A stretch of 64,000 nucleotides of DNA from CAZEHS01 sp964649745 (GTDB lineage Bacteria > Bacillota > Clostridia > Peptostreptococcales > Acidaminobacteraceae), in assembly GCA_964649745.1 (NCBI GenBank), contig CAZYQI010000003.1, forward strand, positions 101,463 through 165,462. Direction: 5' to 3'. Positions 33,594 to 42,200 of the stretch are shown here, piece after piece. Under the pieces are notes generated by a model. That model saw nothing but the letters and a program-made list of their open reading frames with translations. It did not search any database and was not told the DNA's origin. Numbering within the stretch: the first letter of the stretch is position 1; every line of letters starts with the position of its first letter. The position numbers were made by a program, and so were the translations under genes.

Positions 33594-34991
33594 ATGTTTG
33601 GAATTAATTTGAACAGAATCATCAAAGTAAAACTATGGCGTCAAATTTATGAAACCCTAAAAGAGTTGATGCTGTCCGGGCAACTGAAGGGCGGGGATTT
33701 TTTGCCATCCACACGAGAGTTGGCAAAACAGCTGAAAGTGTCCCGCAATACAGTTTGCGAAGCATACGACCTCTTGATTGCAGAGGGCTATATAGTCAGT
33801 AAGCAAGGCGCTCCCACGCGGGTTGTAGAGGGTTTGTCCATTGACCGGGCTCACTACTCGCCGCCAAAATTGGAAAGACCAGTAGTTCAGAAGATTGCTG
33901 TGAGCTTTCGAACTGGCCGACCTGATTTAGAGCAATTTCCAAAATTTCTTTGGAAACAGTTGATAAGCAACGCCTATGAAGCGTTGCCCCTTGACGCTTT
34001 TGGCTACAGCGGCCCCGATGGATTGCCTGTGCTGCGCGATGAAATATCCGCATGGCTGTTCAGGAGCAGAGGCGTTAACGTGTCATCGGAAGATATTTTT
34101 ATTACTGCAGGCGCGACGCATGGACTTCATCTGATAGCAGAAATGCTGTGCGGAAATGGTAAAAAGATTTTGATGGAAGATCCCTGCCATGTCGGAATGC
34201 TGGGCACGTTTATTAACAAAGGCTGTGACATTATTCCTATACCTGTCGACGCTGAGGGTATGCAGACCGATAATCTTCCTAAGTACAAAGATATAGACAC
34301 AATTTATACAACCCCCTCTCACCAATTCCCTTTGGGCGGAATTCTTCCTGCATCGCGCCGTACTTCACTGATTCGCTATGCCAGAGAAAACGATCTTTAC
34401 ATCATTGAAGATGATTATGACAGCGAATTTCGGTATGCGGGAGATGTTATCGCACCACTTTACTCATTGGACCCTCAGCGAGTGATTTATGTAGGCACCT
34501 TCAGTAAATCCGTTTTCCCCGCCTTGAGAATAGGCTATGTCATTTTACCTAATGAGCTTCAAAAGCAATGGCGCAAGCTCCGTACACATACCGATGTACA
34601 AAATCCGACTTTCGAACAAGCTGCGTTGGCAGAGTTTTTAGTGACACGAAAGTTTGACCGACATGTGCAAAAAATGCGTAAGATTTACGGTCAGCGTCGC
34701 CAAGTGTTGTTAGAGTCTCTGAAAATGATCTTTGGAGATAATTTGACTGCATATGGTGACTCTGCCGGGCTGCATGTCGCAATCGATTTTCCAGGAATGC
34801 AATTTGATCAGGCATTTATTAAGAAATGCTTGCAGAATGGGCTCTATATTGCGCCGGTTGAAAACCATTGTATTGTGAAAAACCAGCATCAAAGTAAGCT
34901 TCTGATTGGATATGGGCATCTGGAACAGGATGCAATTAGAAATGGGGTTGAATTATTATCTGAGAGTATGAAGGAATGGATTAATAGATAA
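33594..34991 (+). CDS. MocR/PdxR-type regulator (GntR HTH fused to aminotransferase domain)
   Basis: 465 aa from the ATG at 33594, which follows TTGGAG; an upstream TTG in the same frame lacks a site and would precede the promoter. Residues 1-80 are a GntR winged helix (FLPSTRELAKQLKVSRNTV). Residues 95-465 are a class I aminotransferase fold with the EDDYDSEF segment (about 273-280) and the PLP lysine in GTFSKSVFP (K305). MocR proteins use PLP or aldimines as effectors to control vitamin B6, GABA or amino-acid genes. Here the divergent B3/B4 gene is the likely target. Confidence 0.93.
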   Translation: MFGINLNRIIKVKLWRQIYETLKELMLSGQLKGGDFLPSTRELAKQLKVSRNTVCEAYDLLIAEGYIVSKQGAPTRVVEGLSIDRAHYSPPKLERPVVQKIAVSFRTGRPDLEQFPKFLWKQLISNAYEALPLDAFGYSGPDGLPVLRDEISAWLFRSRGVNVSSEDIFITAGATHGLHLIAEMLCGNGKKILMEDPCHVGMLGTFINKGCDIIPIPVDAEGMQTDNLPKYKDIDTIYTTPSHQFPLGGILPASRRTSLIRYARENDLYIIEDDYDSEFRYAGDVIAPLYSLDPQRVIYVGTFSKSVFPALRIGYVILPNELQKQWRKLRTHTDVQNPTFEQAALAEFLVTRKFDRHVQKMRKIYGQRRQVLLESLKMIFGDNLTAYGDSAGLHVAIDFPGMQFDQAFIKKCLQNGLYIAPVENHCIVKNQHQSKLLIGYGHLEQDAIRNGVELLSESMKEWINR

Positions 34992-35044
34992 TGCTGACGA
35001 AAATTCTATCCTGTATACGCTGCGGATACGTTCTACATACAAAA

Positions 35045-35085
35045 GCCACTGAATGTCAATTTCACACTCAGTGGCATTTACGTTT
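35045..35085 (+). terminator. terminator of the MocR gene
   Basis: GCCACTGA (35045-35052) pairs with TCAGTGGC (35068-35075), followed by ATTTACGTTTG. Confidence 0.55.
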
Positions 35086-35112
35086 GTACGCATTTCGGAA
35101 AGAAGATCAGAC

Positions 35113-35313
35113 CTACTTAGACAACACCGTAAATAGGTCAGAGCAGACTCTGTGTTTTAAAGGCATTTTCAGTGCGACTAAAACCCCCTTAATCTTCTCC
35201 AGTTCATTGATCTTTTGCTCCACTTCCTCACTTTTATCCCGGATCAAGCTATCTGTATCTATGCTGGTATCCTTTGAATAGCCCCTCGCGGATGTAGACG
35301 GACCGCTAACACC
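35113..35313 (-). pseudogene. possible regulator remnant (coiled-coil C-terminus, MerR-like)
   Basis: An open minus-strand frame without a start reads EEVEQKINELEKIKGVLVAL, then a cysteine and a stop. It resembles the dimerisation helix at the end of MerR-family regulators. The 383-bp gap 34992-35374 holds only this and the MocR terminator. Low confidence. Confidence 0.25.
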
Positions 35314-35374
35314 TTACCGTTGTTGCATTGTATATAGCTATGCATAGTATCGTTCCCTACTTCAGATCCCGTTT

Positions 35375-36331
35375 CTACCCACAAATCTTCCACAACGCCA
35401 TGGGGTGGTTGCGCACACTATCAGCAATGTCCTTTTCATTAAACAGCAGCTCCGGTTTGTATTCCTTTTGCTCGAACAATTGAAGAAATCGCTTTTCTTC
35501 GTCACTTGGAGAGAGGAGATTTTCTAGAAAGCCCGTCACTCTCGCCTTTGAATCTTCAAGATTGAACAGCTCGCTGCGGCGCAGCATCGGTATCAAGGTT
35601 TGTTTAATCTTCATCCAATTCAGCTTATGAATACCCCTAAAATCAATATCCACGGTAAAATCCTTGCTCCCACCAACCGCATAGTAGAAAAGTATGCATT
35701 TCCTAAGCAGTGGCATTTCTGATTCCGAAAAAATTTCTTGATGAATCATATTGTCCACATCATAAAGATCTCTCGCGGCTGCTCGGTCAATCAAAGCGTT
35801 AATTTTACTTCCGAAAAGCTCTAACGGAGATAGTGACCGAACCAGAAGTTCCCGATCCAACAAAGTCGTTCTAAGCGGAAGCTCAACCGTTGGCAGTATG
35901 TGCGAACGCATTGAGTAATTAATCTCAATTTTTATATTGTCCTTGTTGCCCACTGAGTTTATGTACCAGAATACCCAGGAGTCAAGTGAATGCGGATTCT
36001 TCCCTTTCTCAGGACTTGCTGAATAACCCTGTGTTTGCAGATACGTAAACAAATCTGTGTTAATCCGATCCCTCTGTTCCAACATTTCTTGTCGATCGGC
36101 ATCCATGCAAAAATCAAGATCGATGTCCACGGATAATCGTGGCATATCAAAAATCAGCAAATTGATGGCTGTACCACCCTTGAGCGCCAATCTTTCTCTG
36201 TGTAATGGATTCCGATTAAGGTACTCAAGAACATCACAAAGTCGATATGCTTTTTCAATGTTGTCTCGGATGAATCCGGTTTCGTTGGCTTTTTTGTCAA
36301 AGTAGCTTTTATCATACTTATACAAGCTCAT
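35375..36331 (-). CDS. AbiEii/AbiGii-family nucleotidyltransferase toxin
   Basis: 318 aa. The nucleotidyltransferase core is visible: KGGTAINLL (51-59) and SVDIDLD (67-73) supply the phosphate-binding loop and catalytic acids. This is the toxin of type IV toxin-antitoxin systems of the abortive-infection AbiE kind; related enzymes add nucleotides to RNA and arrest growth during phage infection. The frame overlaps the antitoxin gene by 14 bp. AAGGAGG lies just before the ATG at 36331. Because that spacing is short, the TTG at 36325 or the ATG at 36355 cannot be excluded. Part of an AT-richer accessory block. Confidence 0.9.
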   Translation of the reverse strand: MSLYKYDKSYFDKKANETGFIRDNIEKAYRLCDVLEYLNRNPLHRERLALKGGTAINLLIFDMPRLSVDIDLDFCMDADRQEMLEQRDRINTDLFTYLQTQGYSASPEKGKNPHSLDSWVFWYINSVGNKDNIKIEINYSMRSHILPTVELPLRTTLLDRELLVRSLSPLELFGSKINALIDRAAARDLYDVDNMIHQEIFSESEMPLLRKCILFYYAVGGSKDFTVDIDFRGIHKLNWMKIKQTLIPMLRRSELFNLEDSKARVTGFLENLLSPSDEEKRFLQLFEQKEYKPELLFNEKDIADSVRNHPMALWKICG

Positions 36332-37085
36332 TGCCTCCTTGCTCCATGAACTCAAACAGCCCTTTTGGTACGTACAGGCGCCACTTTGAATTGTAAATCA
36401 GATTGTCATCCCCTGGCTCTGTCAGGTATCGTTTGCTCTTTTGAATCTGACCCAGACAGAATTCAAAGAATCGATCCGATACTTGCAGTCCCCTATTGAA
36501 ATGCTCCAGTATAAATCCCACCTTTTGATACAAGACCTGGGTATCGTAAGCCTTCAAATACTCCATCAGTTTTTCTTCATCAAGGTATGTAATCACTCTT
36601 ATGCACTCTAAAAGCTCTTCAATTCCTCCGGCACGACCCATATCATCGATGCAATCGATAACCGTTCGCTCCAGATTTGTAACGCGAACACCCCTGTTTG
36701 TGCTAAATATCTCTACGCCCGGTTCAATCTTTGACAGCACAAACTGATATTTAATCCCATTGAATTCAAACGTATTGAATCGTGTCGGCGATGACACCGT
36801 AACTTCGAAGACTACTTGATGTGCTATTCCATGGAACTCCAATGCACTATGATAAGAGATATATGCCCCATTTTTAATACTGCTGCCTATTTTGAATCGG
36901 TCTGCAATTGGGGCCATGCTTTCGATGTCATTAAAAACGTATAGATTTCGCTTGATTGGTGAAATAAGCCCTTTCTTCAGGAGGGCTTTTTTTGCAGATG
37001 CAGCGGTATTCATATTGCTATATAGCGTCTTAAGGTCATCGAATGAAAAGACTCCCATCTGCATCAATGCTTTATATTTATCCAT
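36318..37085 (-). CDS. AbiEi-family antitoxin / autorepressor
   Basis: 255 aa. An N-terminal winged-helix segment (FSFDDLKTLYSNMNTAASAKKALLKK) is followed by the family's YISYHSALEFHGI and NLERTVIDCID motifs and a C-terminal domain. In type IV systems the antitoxin opposes the toxin without direct complex formation and represses its own promoter through inverted repeats. Such repeats are present upstream (37107-37143). The ATG at 37085 is preceded by in-frame GTG codons, so the exact start is uncertain. It is translationally coupled to the toxin gene. Confidence 0.88.
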   Translation of the reverse strand: MDKYKALMQMGVFSFDDLKTLYSNMNTAASAKKALLKKGLISPIKRNLYVFNDIESMAPIADRFKIGSSIKNGAYISYHSALEFHGIAHQVVFEVTVSSPTRFNTFEFNGIKYQFVLSKIEPGVEIFSTNRGVRVTNLERTVIDCIDDMGRAGGIEELLECIRVITYLDEEKLMEYLKAYDTQVLYQKVGFILEHFNRGLQVSDRFFEFCLGQIQKSKRYLTEPGDDNLIYNSKWRLYVPKGLFEFMEQGGNELV

Positions 37086-37106
37086 ACGCACCACCAGTTT
37101 AATTTT

Positions 37107-37214
37107 GGAATGTTATGGTTTAATTATAAACCTTTATGTTCCGAAATTAAACCATTATCTTTTAACCGTTTAAAACGAGCGCTGTACGGCTGCTTTTTAA
37201 ACCTTTATGTTCCG
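37107..37214. promoter_or_regulatory. AbiEi operator region: inverted plus direct repeats
   Basis: TAAACCTTTATGTTCCG occurs exactly at 37127-37143 and 37198-37214, 71 bp apart. Opposite the first copy, GGAATGTTATGGTTTA (37107-37122) forms an imperfect inverted partner across ATTA. A weaker half-site starts at 37148. The arrangement fits a cooperatively bound autorepressor site. Confidence 0.6.
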
Positions 37215-37420
37215 GAAACAAACCTCAAAACGACTGATCCTGCGTTACGGTGATACCAGAGTATCCTCTTTGTTTTGAAAGCACTTCTGGATCTTTCAAA
37301 AATCACTGGGTGTATAGCCGATTCGCTCTGCCGAAACGCAAAAGCTTCGTTCAGTGACATATAATGCGTCGGCGGATAGGTTTTATCATCGATACGTGTC
37401 TGTTTTTGCTTAGCAATTTC
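37205..37420 (-). pseudogene. possible gene remnant upstream of abiE
   Basis: A 71-codon open frame without a plausible start or ribosome site. It reads like a protein fragment (MSLNEAFAFRQSESAIHPVI) and ends inside the AbiE operator repeats. It fills most of the 354-bp gap 37086-37439. It may be chance. Confidence 0.2.
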
Positions 37421-37439
37421 TTAACTAAAATGCCTTAAA

Positions 37440-38393
37440 TTAATCATTAACTTTAAGGCAAAGTTTACCTACATAATGTTCCTTGAGAATCAGATGTGCT
37501 TTATAAGCATCTTTCAATAGGAACACTTCATCTATATGAACTTTTAATTTACCTGAACTGATCCAATTATTTAATCTTTCTATAATCTTCGGTTCGGGTT
37601 CACCATTATAGCCAATTAAACTAATATCTGGTCTTGTATCTGGAATTGGATATATGCCATTTAGATATGCGATGCGTCCCTCTGCGCGAACACACTGAAC
37701 TAGAGAATTTGCAAGTTCACCTCCAGCAGTAAACAATGCAGTATCAAATCCCACCAATGCAAATTTCCTAACGGCAGATAGTACATCGTCTTTGCGTCCG
37801 TCCACTACAGCGTCCACACCGAGCTTTTTTAGCATAGCAACTCCATCTTCACCTGACGCTATCGCAAATACTCTGGCATCCATATTCTGTGCAAGCTGCA
37901 CAGCTAAATGCCCAATTCCTCCACTGGCACCAAATATCATAATAGATTCATTTTTCTTAAGTTTTAATACATCTTCAAGTCCGCGCAGGGCAGTTAATCC
38001 AACTCCTGAGATTACGCTGGCTTCTTTGACTGTTATAGAGTCAGGAATGAGGGATACATATTTTGAATCTATAGCAACAAATTCTGCATAAAAACCACCT
38101 TTTGAATTAAGAAAACCTGGGGCGTAAACCTTATCTCCTATAGCAAAGCTGCCTACATTCTTCCCCTTGGCATAAATAGTGCCCGAACCCTCCGAACCTA
38201 AAATATATGGAAATTCCCAATGCAATCCCAACATTTCATCATAACCACCTTCTCTCTCAAAAATATCCCACTGTCCAACTCCTGCGTACTCAACTTTAAT
38301 AAGCACTTCATCATCTTCAATGCTGGGAACCGGAACATCTCGCATCACCAGTTCATCCGGGCCTCCAAATCTATCAATTACTACAGCTTTCAT
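37440..38393 (-). CDS. zinc-type/quinone oxidoreductase-like MDR protein
   Basis: 317 aa. GroES-like N-terminal domain (YAGVGQWDIFEREGGY) and Rossmann domain with IFGASGGIGHLAVQLAQ (about 153-169) for NADPH. No full zinc-ligand set is evident, which places it with quinone-oxidoreductase-like reductases of the medium-chain dehydrogenase superfamily. These reduce quinones, enones or reactive aldehydes. AT-rich like its neighbour. Divergent from a WYL regulator across a perfect operator palindrome, so expression is probably induced by its substrate. Confidence 0.9.
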   Translation of the reverse strand: MKAVVIDRFGGPDELVMRDVPVPSIEDDEVLIKVEYAGVGQWDIFEREGGYDEMLGLHWEFPYILGSEGSGTIYAKGKNVGSFAIGDKVYAPGFLNSKGGFYAEFVAIDSKYVSLIPDSITVKEASVISGVGLTALRGLEDVLKLKKNESIMIFGASGGIGHLAVQLAQNMDARVFAIASGEDGVAMLKKLGVDAVVDGRKDDVLSAVRKFALVGFDTALFTAGGELANSLVQCVRAEGRIAYLNGIYPIPDTRPDISLIGYNGEPEPKIIERLNNWISSGKLKVHIDEVFLLKDAYKAHLILKEHYVGKLCLKVND

Positions 38394-38435
38394 TTAATCT
38401 TCCTCCTCTTGCTGATTTATATATAACAGCATACA

Positions 38436-38468
38436 CTTAAACCATGACAAATATCGTCATGGTTTAAG
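38436..38468. promoter_or_regulatory. palindromic operator between MDR and WYL regulator genes
   Basis: CTTAAACCATGAC (38436-38448), 7-bp centre, GTCATGGTTTAAG (38456-38468): a perfect 13-bp dyad. It lies 15 bp before the regulator ATG, covering its ribosome-site region, so binding would affect both divergent genes. Confidence 0.75.
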
Positions 38469-38482
38469 AAGGGAGTGAAAAA

Positions 38483-39427
38483 ATGTCTAAGACAAAAGTA
38501 TTGTTTGATTTGATCATATATGTTAATACCAAGCGTAATTTTACTGCTGAGGATGTAGCACATGAATTTCATGTTTCAGTACGAACAGCTCACAGATATC
38601 TGATGGAATTAAGTGAGATGGGTGTTCCGCTCTATACTGAATCTGGTCGTAACGGTGGCTATCGTATGCTTGAGAATAGAGCACTGCCACCTATTATTTT
38701 TAACGAAAATGAAGCCTTTGCCATCTTTTTTGCTTTTCGATCCCTAAAATATTATAAATCATTGCCCTTTGAAATTGATATGAAATCTGTTTCTAGAAAA
38801 TTATATGCATATCTTCCATCTGACAAAAGAAACAAAATAGATAATCTTGATTCTGTTTTGTCCTTCTGGAACAAAAAAAGAGGTATTTCTTCTCCATTTT
38901 TAAAAGAGATCATAGAAGCTGCTTTGGAAAATCATATACTTGATGTTGAGTATCAATCAAAACACAAAAATATGTGTAGAGAGATATCTCCTATCGGTGT
39001 ATATGCCTATGACGGATTCTGGTATATGCCTGCTTTTGACTTAAGCCGTGATGAACTCCTAGTTTTTCGCCTGGACCGTATTTTAGCATTAAAAAATACA
39101 CAAAAAAAGCATGACCCTGGTATCAATCTTGACAGCTGGCTAAGAAATCTTACAGCTCAAGAACCTATTGAGCCTATTCATTTGTATGCGGAATTGACTA
39201 GAGAAGGTATACGGAAGTGTATTAGCCAGCCCTGGTTAGAGCCGCATGTCAAGGTTACGGATGAAGATCATGGCCATGTTGATATGAATATTGAAAAGAG
39301 CGAGGTCGCCTTTGTTTCTACTTTCTTTCTTCAGTTAGGTACAAATGCAAAAGTAATCAAGCCGCAGGAAGTCATAGATAATATTTGCAAGCAATTGCAT
39401 GATACTATACTGCATTACTCCCCGTAA
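38483..39427 (+). CDS. WYL-domain transcriptional regulator (YafY-like)
   Basis: 314 aa. An HTH_11-type winged helix (NFTAEDVAHEFHVSVRTAHRYLMEL, broken here at residues 17-41; ends with GRNGGYRM) is followed by a WYL ligand-binding domain (about 140-215, with GVYAYDGFWYMPAFD) and a C-terminal WCX extension. Such proteins sense small ligands or nucleic acids. GGGAGTG precedes the ATG. The palindrome at 38436-38468 is its likely binding site, controlling itself and the MDR reductase. Confidence 0.9.
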   Translation: MSKTKVLFDLIIYVNTKRNFTAEDVAHEFHVSVRTAHRYLMELSEMGVPLYTESGRNGGYRMLENRALPPIIFNENEAFAIFFAFRSLKYYKSLPFEIDMKSVSRKLYAYLPSDKRNKIDNLDSVLSFWNKKRGISSPFLKEIIEAALENHILDVEYQSKHKNMCREISPIGVYAYDGFWYMPAFDLSRDELLVFRLDRILALKNTQKKHDPGINLDSWLRNLTAQEPIEPIHLYAELTREGIRKCISQPWLEPHVKVTDEDHGHVDMNIEKSEVAFVSTFFLQLGTNAKVIKPQEVIDNICKQLHDTILHYSP

Positions 39428-39429
39428 AG

Positions 39430-39456
39430 ACACATAAAGAGTGTGTTTTATACTTT
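39430..39456 (+). terminator. weak terminator after the WYL regulator
   Basis: ACACA (39430-39434) pairs with TGTGT (39442-39446), followed by TTTATACTTT. Short stem. Confidence 0.35.
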
Positions 39457-39503
39457 AAATTGAATAATGTTCAGATTAAAATGATCATTTCTGTTTCATT
39501 ATC

Positions 39504-40916
39504 TTAAAACACATGAGAACTGTCTGTTTTACAATCCTCTGAAACCCTTGAATTTACCAGCTGTTTTCGTCGCAGCAGACAGACCGCCTCCAGATGCGGC
39601 GTATGAGGAAACTGATCCACCGGGCATGTGATCTTCACGCTGTACCCTGCTTTTTCCGCTGTTTGCAGATTCTCAGCCAGGGTGACGGGATTACAGGATA
39701 TGTACACGATCTCTTCAGCTCCGTAGTTGAGGATTTTCTCCCATGCCTTGGGCATGATTCCGGCCCGGGGTGGGTCCACCAGGATTCGCTCCGGTATGCG
39801 GTCCAGATTGTTTAGCACTTCGAACACATCTCCTGCAATAAACGTGCAGTTTTCTATTCCGTTGAGTTTCGCATTCTGCCGGGCCGCTTCCACGGCATCC
39901 TCCACCAATTCCACCGCTGTGACCCGGCTTGCTTTGGCAGACATAATCTGGGCCAGGGTGCCGGTGCCGGAAAACAGGTCGAATACCTCTTTGCCTTCCA
40001 GATTACTGAAATAGCTGAGTGCTTTGTTATAGAGCAGCTGCGCACCGGCAGGATTTGTTTGGAAAAAGGAGAAGAAGGATACGTTGAATTTAAGACCCAT
40101 CAGCTCTTCCGTGTAGTAATCGCGACCGAATAGTGTTTCCTGAGTTTCTGCTCGTACCACATCCCCTGTGCGATCATGGACTAGGTGCAAAACTCCAACC
40201 ACTTTACCCTCCAGAGGCAAAGCGTGGATCCTGTTCACCAGTTCTGAATGCTCCAATTTTTCATAGGATGTGGTGCAGAGGGCCACCAAAATTTCGTTGG
40301 TAAAAACGCCCCGTCGTAAGATAAGGTTCCTGAGAAAGCCTTCGTTCTTGAAGCGGTTGTACTGTTTATATCCTTTTTCGCTGGCCCAGTCCAGCACGGT
40401 GGATAGGATACGATTAAAGTCCGGCGGTGCAATGCGGCATTGGTCTGTGGTTATCACATCACTGGCCCTGGTCATGCGGTGCATGCCAAGAGTGATGGGA
40501 CCGTCTTTGATTTCATCTCCAAACGTGTATTCCATCTTGTTGCGGTATCCGTATATTTCAGGGGAGGCGATGATGGGCTCAATGGTTCCTGCCGATATGC
40601 CATATTTCTCAAGGGTACTGCTATATAGACTTTCCTTCAGTTTCAGCTGCTCGGTATATGGCAATGTTTGCCTGGAACAGCCCCCGCACTGCCCGAAATG
40701 AGGACAGAAGCTTTCCGTTTCAACCGGCGACCGCTCCAGAACCTCCAGAAGCTTCCCTTCCAGACGGTCCTTCCGTTGTTTGATTATACGTGCCCGTACC
40801 TTCTGGCCCGGCAGGGCGTTCTTTATGATCAGGGGCAGGCCCTCATGGGTTCCGATTCCGTCACTGGGAAATCTTGCTGTTGTAATCTCGATATCCACTA
40901 CTGGTTTTATTCGCAT
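39504..40916 (-). CDS. rlmD: 23S rRNA (uracil-C5)-methyltransferase, RlmD/TrmA family
   Basis: 470 aa. A TRAM RNA-binding domain (about 1-60) is followed by a [4Fe-4S] cysteine set (C71, C77, C80 in CPHFGQCGGC, with a fourth in TTDQCRIAP). The SAM-binding Rossmann fold has VFDLFSGTGTLAQ, and then come DPPRAG and the catalytic YISCNP motif. It methylates C5 of a uracil, using SAM, in 23S rRNA. In Firmicutes one enzyme often covers two sites (RlmCD). AAAGGAG precedes the ATG. Exact target nucleotide not determinable here. Confidence 0.93.
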   Translation of the reverse strand: MRIKPVVDIEITTARFPSDGIGTHEGLPLIIKNALPGQKVRARIIKQRKDRLEGKLLEVLERSPVETESFCPHFGQCGGCSRQTLPYTEQLKLKESLYSSTLEKYGISAGTIEPIIASPEIYGYRNKMEYTFGDEIKDGPITLGMHRMTRASDVITTDQCRIAPPDFNRILSTVLDWASEKGYKQYNRFKNEGFLRNLILRRGVFTNEILVALCTTSYEKLEHSELVNRIHALPLEGKVVGVLHLVHDRTGDVVRAETQETLFGRDYYTEELMGLKFNVSFFSFFQTNPAGAQLLYNKALSYFSNLEGKEVFDLFSGTGTLAQIMSAKASRVTAVELVEDAVEAARQNAKLNGIENCTFIAGDVFEVLNNLDRIPERILVDPPRAGIMPKAWEKILNYGAEEIVYISCNPVTLAENLQTAEKAGYSVKITCPVDQFPHTPHLEAVCLLRRKQLVNSRVSEDCKTDSSHVF

Positions 40917-40971
40917 GAAAACTCCTTTATGAATGGTCTCATTCCATTATAACGAAATACTGTCGGAAGAA

Positions 40972-40999
40972 AAGAAAAAACCTGCACCATCAGCGCAGG
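40972..40999 (-). terminator. terminator of the thioesterase/HAD/ATC-hydrolase operon
   Basis: CCTGC/GCAGG stem (40981-40999, with one wobble extending it) and a six-T tail on the minus strand, just before the methyltransferase gene. Confidence 0.75.
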
Positions 41000-41042
41000 G
41001 GGGAGATTCTTAGACCTTTTGCAACATATGAATTGCGGGTCT

Positions 41043-41522
41043 TCATGTTTTATCCTTGTCCTTGTAGTAATAGAAATGGTTGCAGTGTTCATGCCCTTCC
41101 ATAAGGGTTTTGGTTCTCCGGAAGCCTATATTGGGGTTGAAGGCCTCCACCATGATTGGATCGGTGGCGCAGTAAAAACGGTAGCCCCACTCCGGCTCGC
41201 CGATGGTTCTAGCCATGTCTGCCAGGGGGCATTTGGTACAATACACCTGAATACCCCCTTCCTTTTCTTCTATGCGGTATTCGAAGCCTCCCGATTTGCC
41301 GAAATGCTCCCAAACCACCTGGATCAGTTCCTCAATATCATTCTTTCCATGCATCTCGCCGATGGTTTGCCACTCCTCACGGACGCTCTCTTCCAGTGTA
41401 CTCATGGCGGTTTCCGCTACGGCATCTCCGTATTTTTCCTGTAGCTTTTTCAACACATGCACTTTTTCTACGAAATGGTGCTCCTTGATCCGTTCAAGAT
41501 CAGCCAACAACGATGTATCCAT
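41043..41522 (-). CDS. L-2-amino-thiazoline-4-carboxylic acid hydrolase family protein
   Basis: 159 aa. The C-terminal half carries the family's Cys/His pattern: YCTKCPLAD, FYCATDPIM and GHEHCNHFYY. The N-terminal half is helical. The founding enzyme hydrolyses ATC toward L-cysteine, but most homologues in anaerobes are uncharacterised and the reaction here is inferred from family only. It starts 3 bp after the HAD gene and closes the operon. Confidence 0.8.
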   Translation of the reverse strand: MDTSLLADLERIKEHHFVEKVHVLKKLQEKYGDAVAETAMSTLEESVREEWQTIGEMHGKNDIEELIQVVWEHFGKSGGFEYRIEEKEGGIQVYCTKCPLADMARTIGEPEWGYRFYCATDPIMVEAFNPNIGFRRTKTLMEGHEHCNHFYYYKDKDKT

Positions 41523-41525
41523 GCT

Positions 41526-42200
41526 TCAGGCCTCCTCAACAGGATGTAGATTCATTTCCCCATAATCGGCGATGTACCGCTGAACCAGGGGTTCAATCTC
41601 ATGGGCCCACTCTTCAGAATGGGCATCTTTCACGGCAATGACCTGCATGCCCGCCGCCAGGGCTGCCAGAACCCCCGCATGGGTATCCTCAAACACAAGA
41701 CAGTCTTCAGGAGAAACGTTTAGAAGTTGAGCCACCTTCAGAAATACATCCGGTGCTGGCTTCCCCTGAGCCACCTCACAGGAAGTGACCAGTTCGGCGA
41801 TGTTCCGCTCAAGGTTATGTCGTTTTAAGACCATGAGAGCCAATTCCCTGGAGTTAGAAGTGCCAATCCCAACGGGTATTCCTCTTTGGTTCAATTCCTG
41901 GATGAATTCTCTGGCACCCTTTTTCAGATCGATACGGTGGGAATAATATTCTTCAGCCATAGCCACCCACTCGGCCTTGATGGCTTCCACGTCGTCGGGG
42001 ATGGCAAAGCGGGCCTTGAAATAGTGGGCGGTTTCGGTAAAGCTCATGCCCTCAATGCTCTTTTGCAGATCCTGCGGCAACGGGAGATGGTGTTTTTCCA
42101 GATAGACGATATCGATATCCTTCCAGATCCACATGGAATCCACCAGGGTTCCGTCCAAATCGAAAATTACAGCCTTTACAGTTCTCTGAAGGTTCTTCAT
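41526..42200 (-). CDS. HAD-superfamily phosphatase (beta-phosphoglucomutase-like)
   Basis: 224 aa. Motif I FDLDGTLVDS (D14 nucleophile, D16), a helical cap (about 20-85), motif II GIGTSNS, lysine in GKPAPDVF and motif IV VFEDTHAG. This is the HAD subfamily IA layout, usually a small phosphosugar or phosphoglycolate phosphatase or mutase. Its ATG overlaps the TGA of the thioesterase gene (ATGA), so they are coupled. Confidence 0.9.
   Translation of the reverse strand: MKNLQRTVKAVIFDLDGTLVDSMWIWKDIDIVYLEKHHLPLPQDLQKSIEGMSFTETAHYFKARFAIPDDVEAIKAEWVAMAEEYYSHRIDLKKGAREFIQELNQRGIPVGIGTSNSRELALMVLKRHNLERNIAELVTSCEVAQGKPAPDVFLKVAQLLNVSPEDCLVFEDTHAGVLAALAAGMQVIAVKDAHSEEWAHEIEPLVQRYIADYGEMNLHPVEEA

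Noticed and set aside
34991..35281. 96-codon plus-strand frame after the MocR gene
   Set aside because: It overlaps the MocR stop and a terminator hairpin and opposes a better protein-like fragment on the minus strand.
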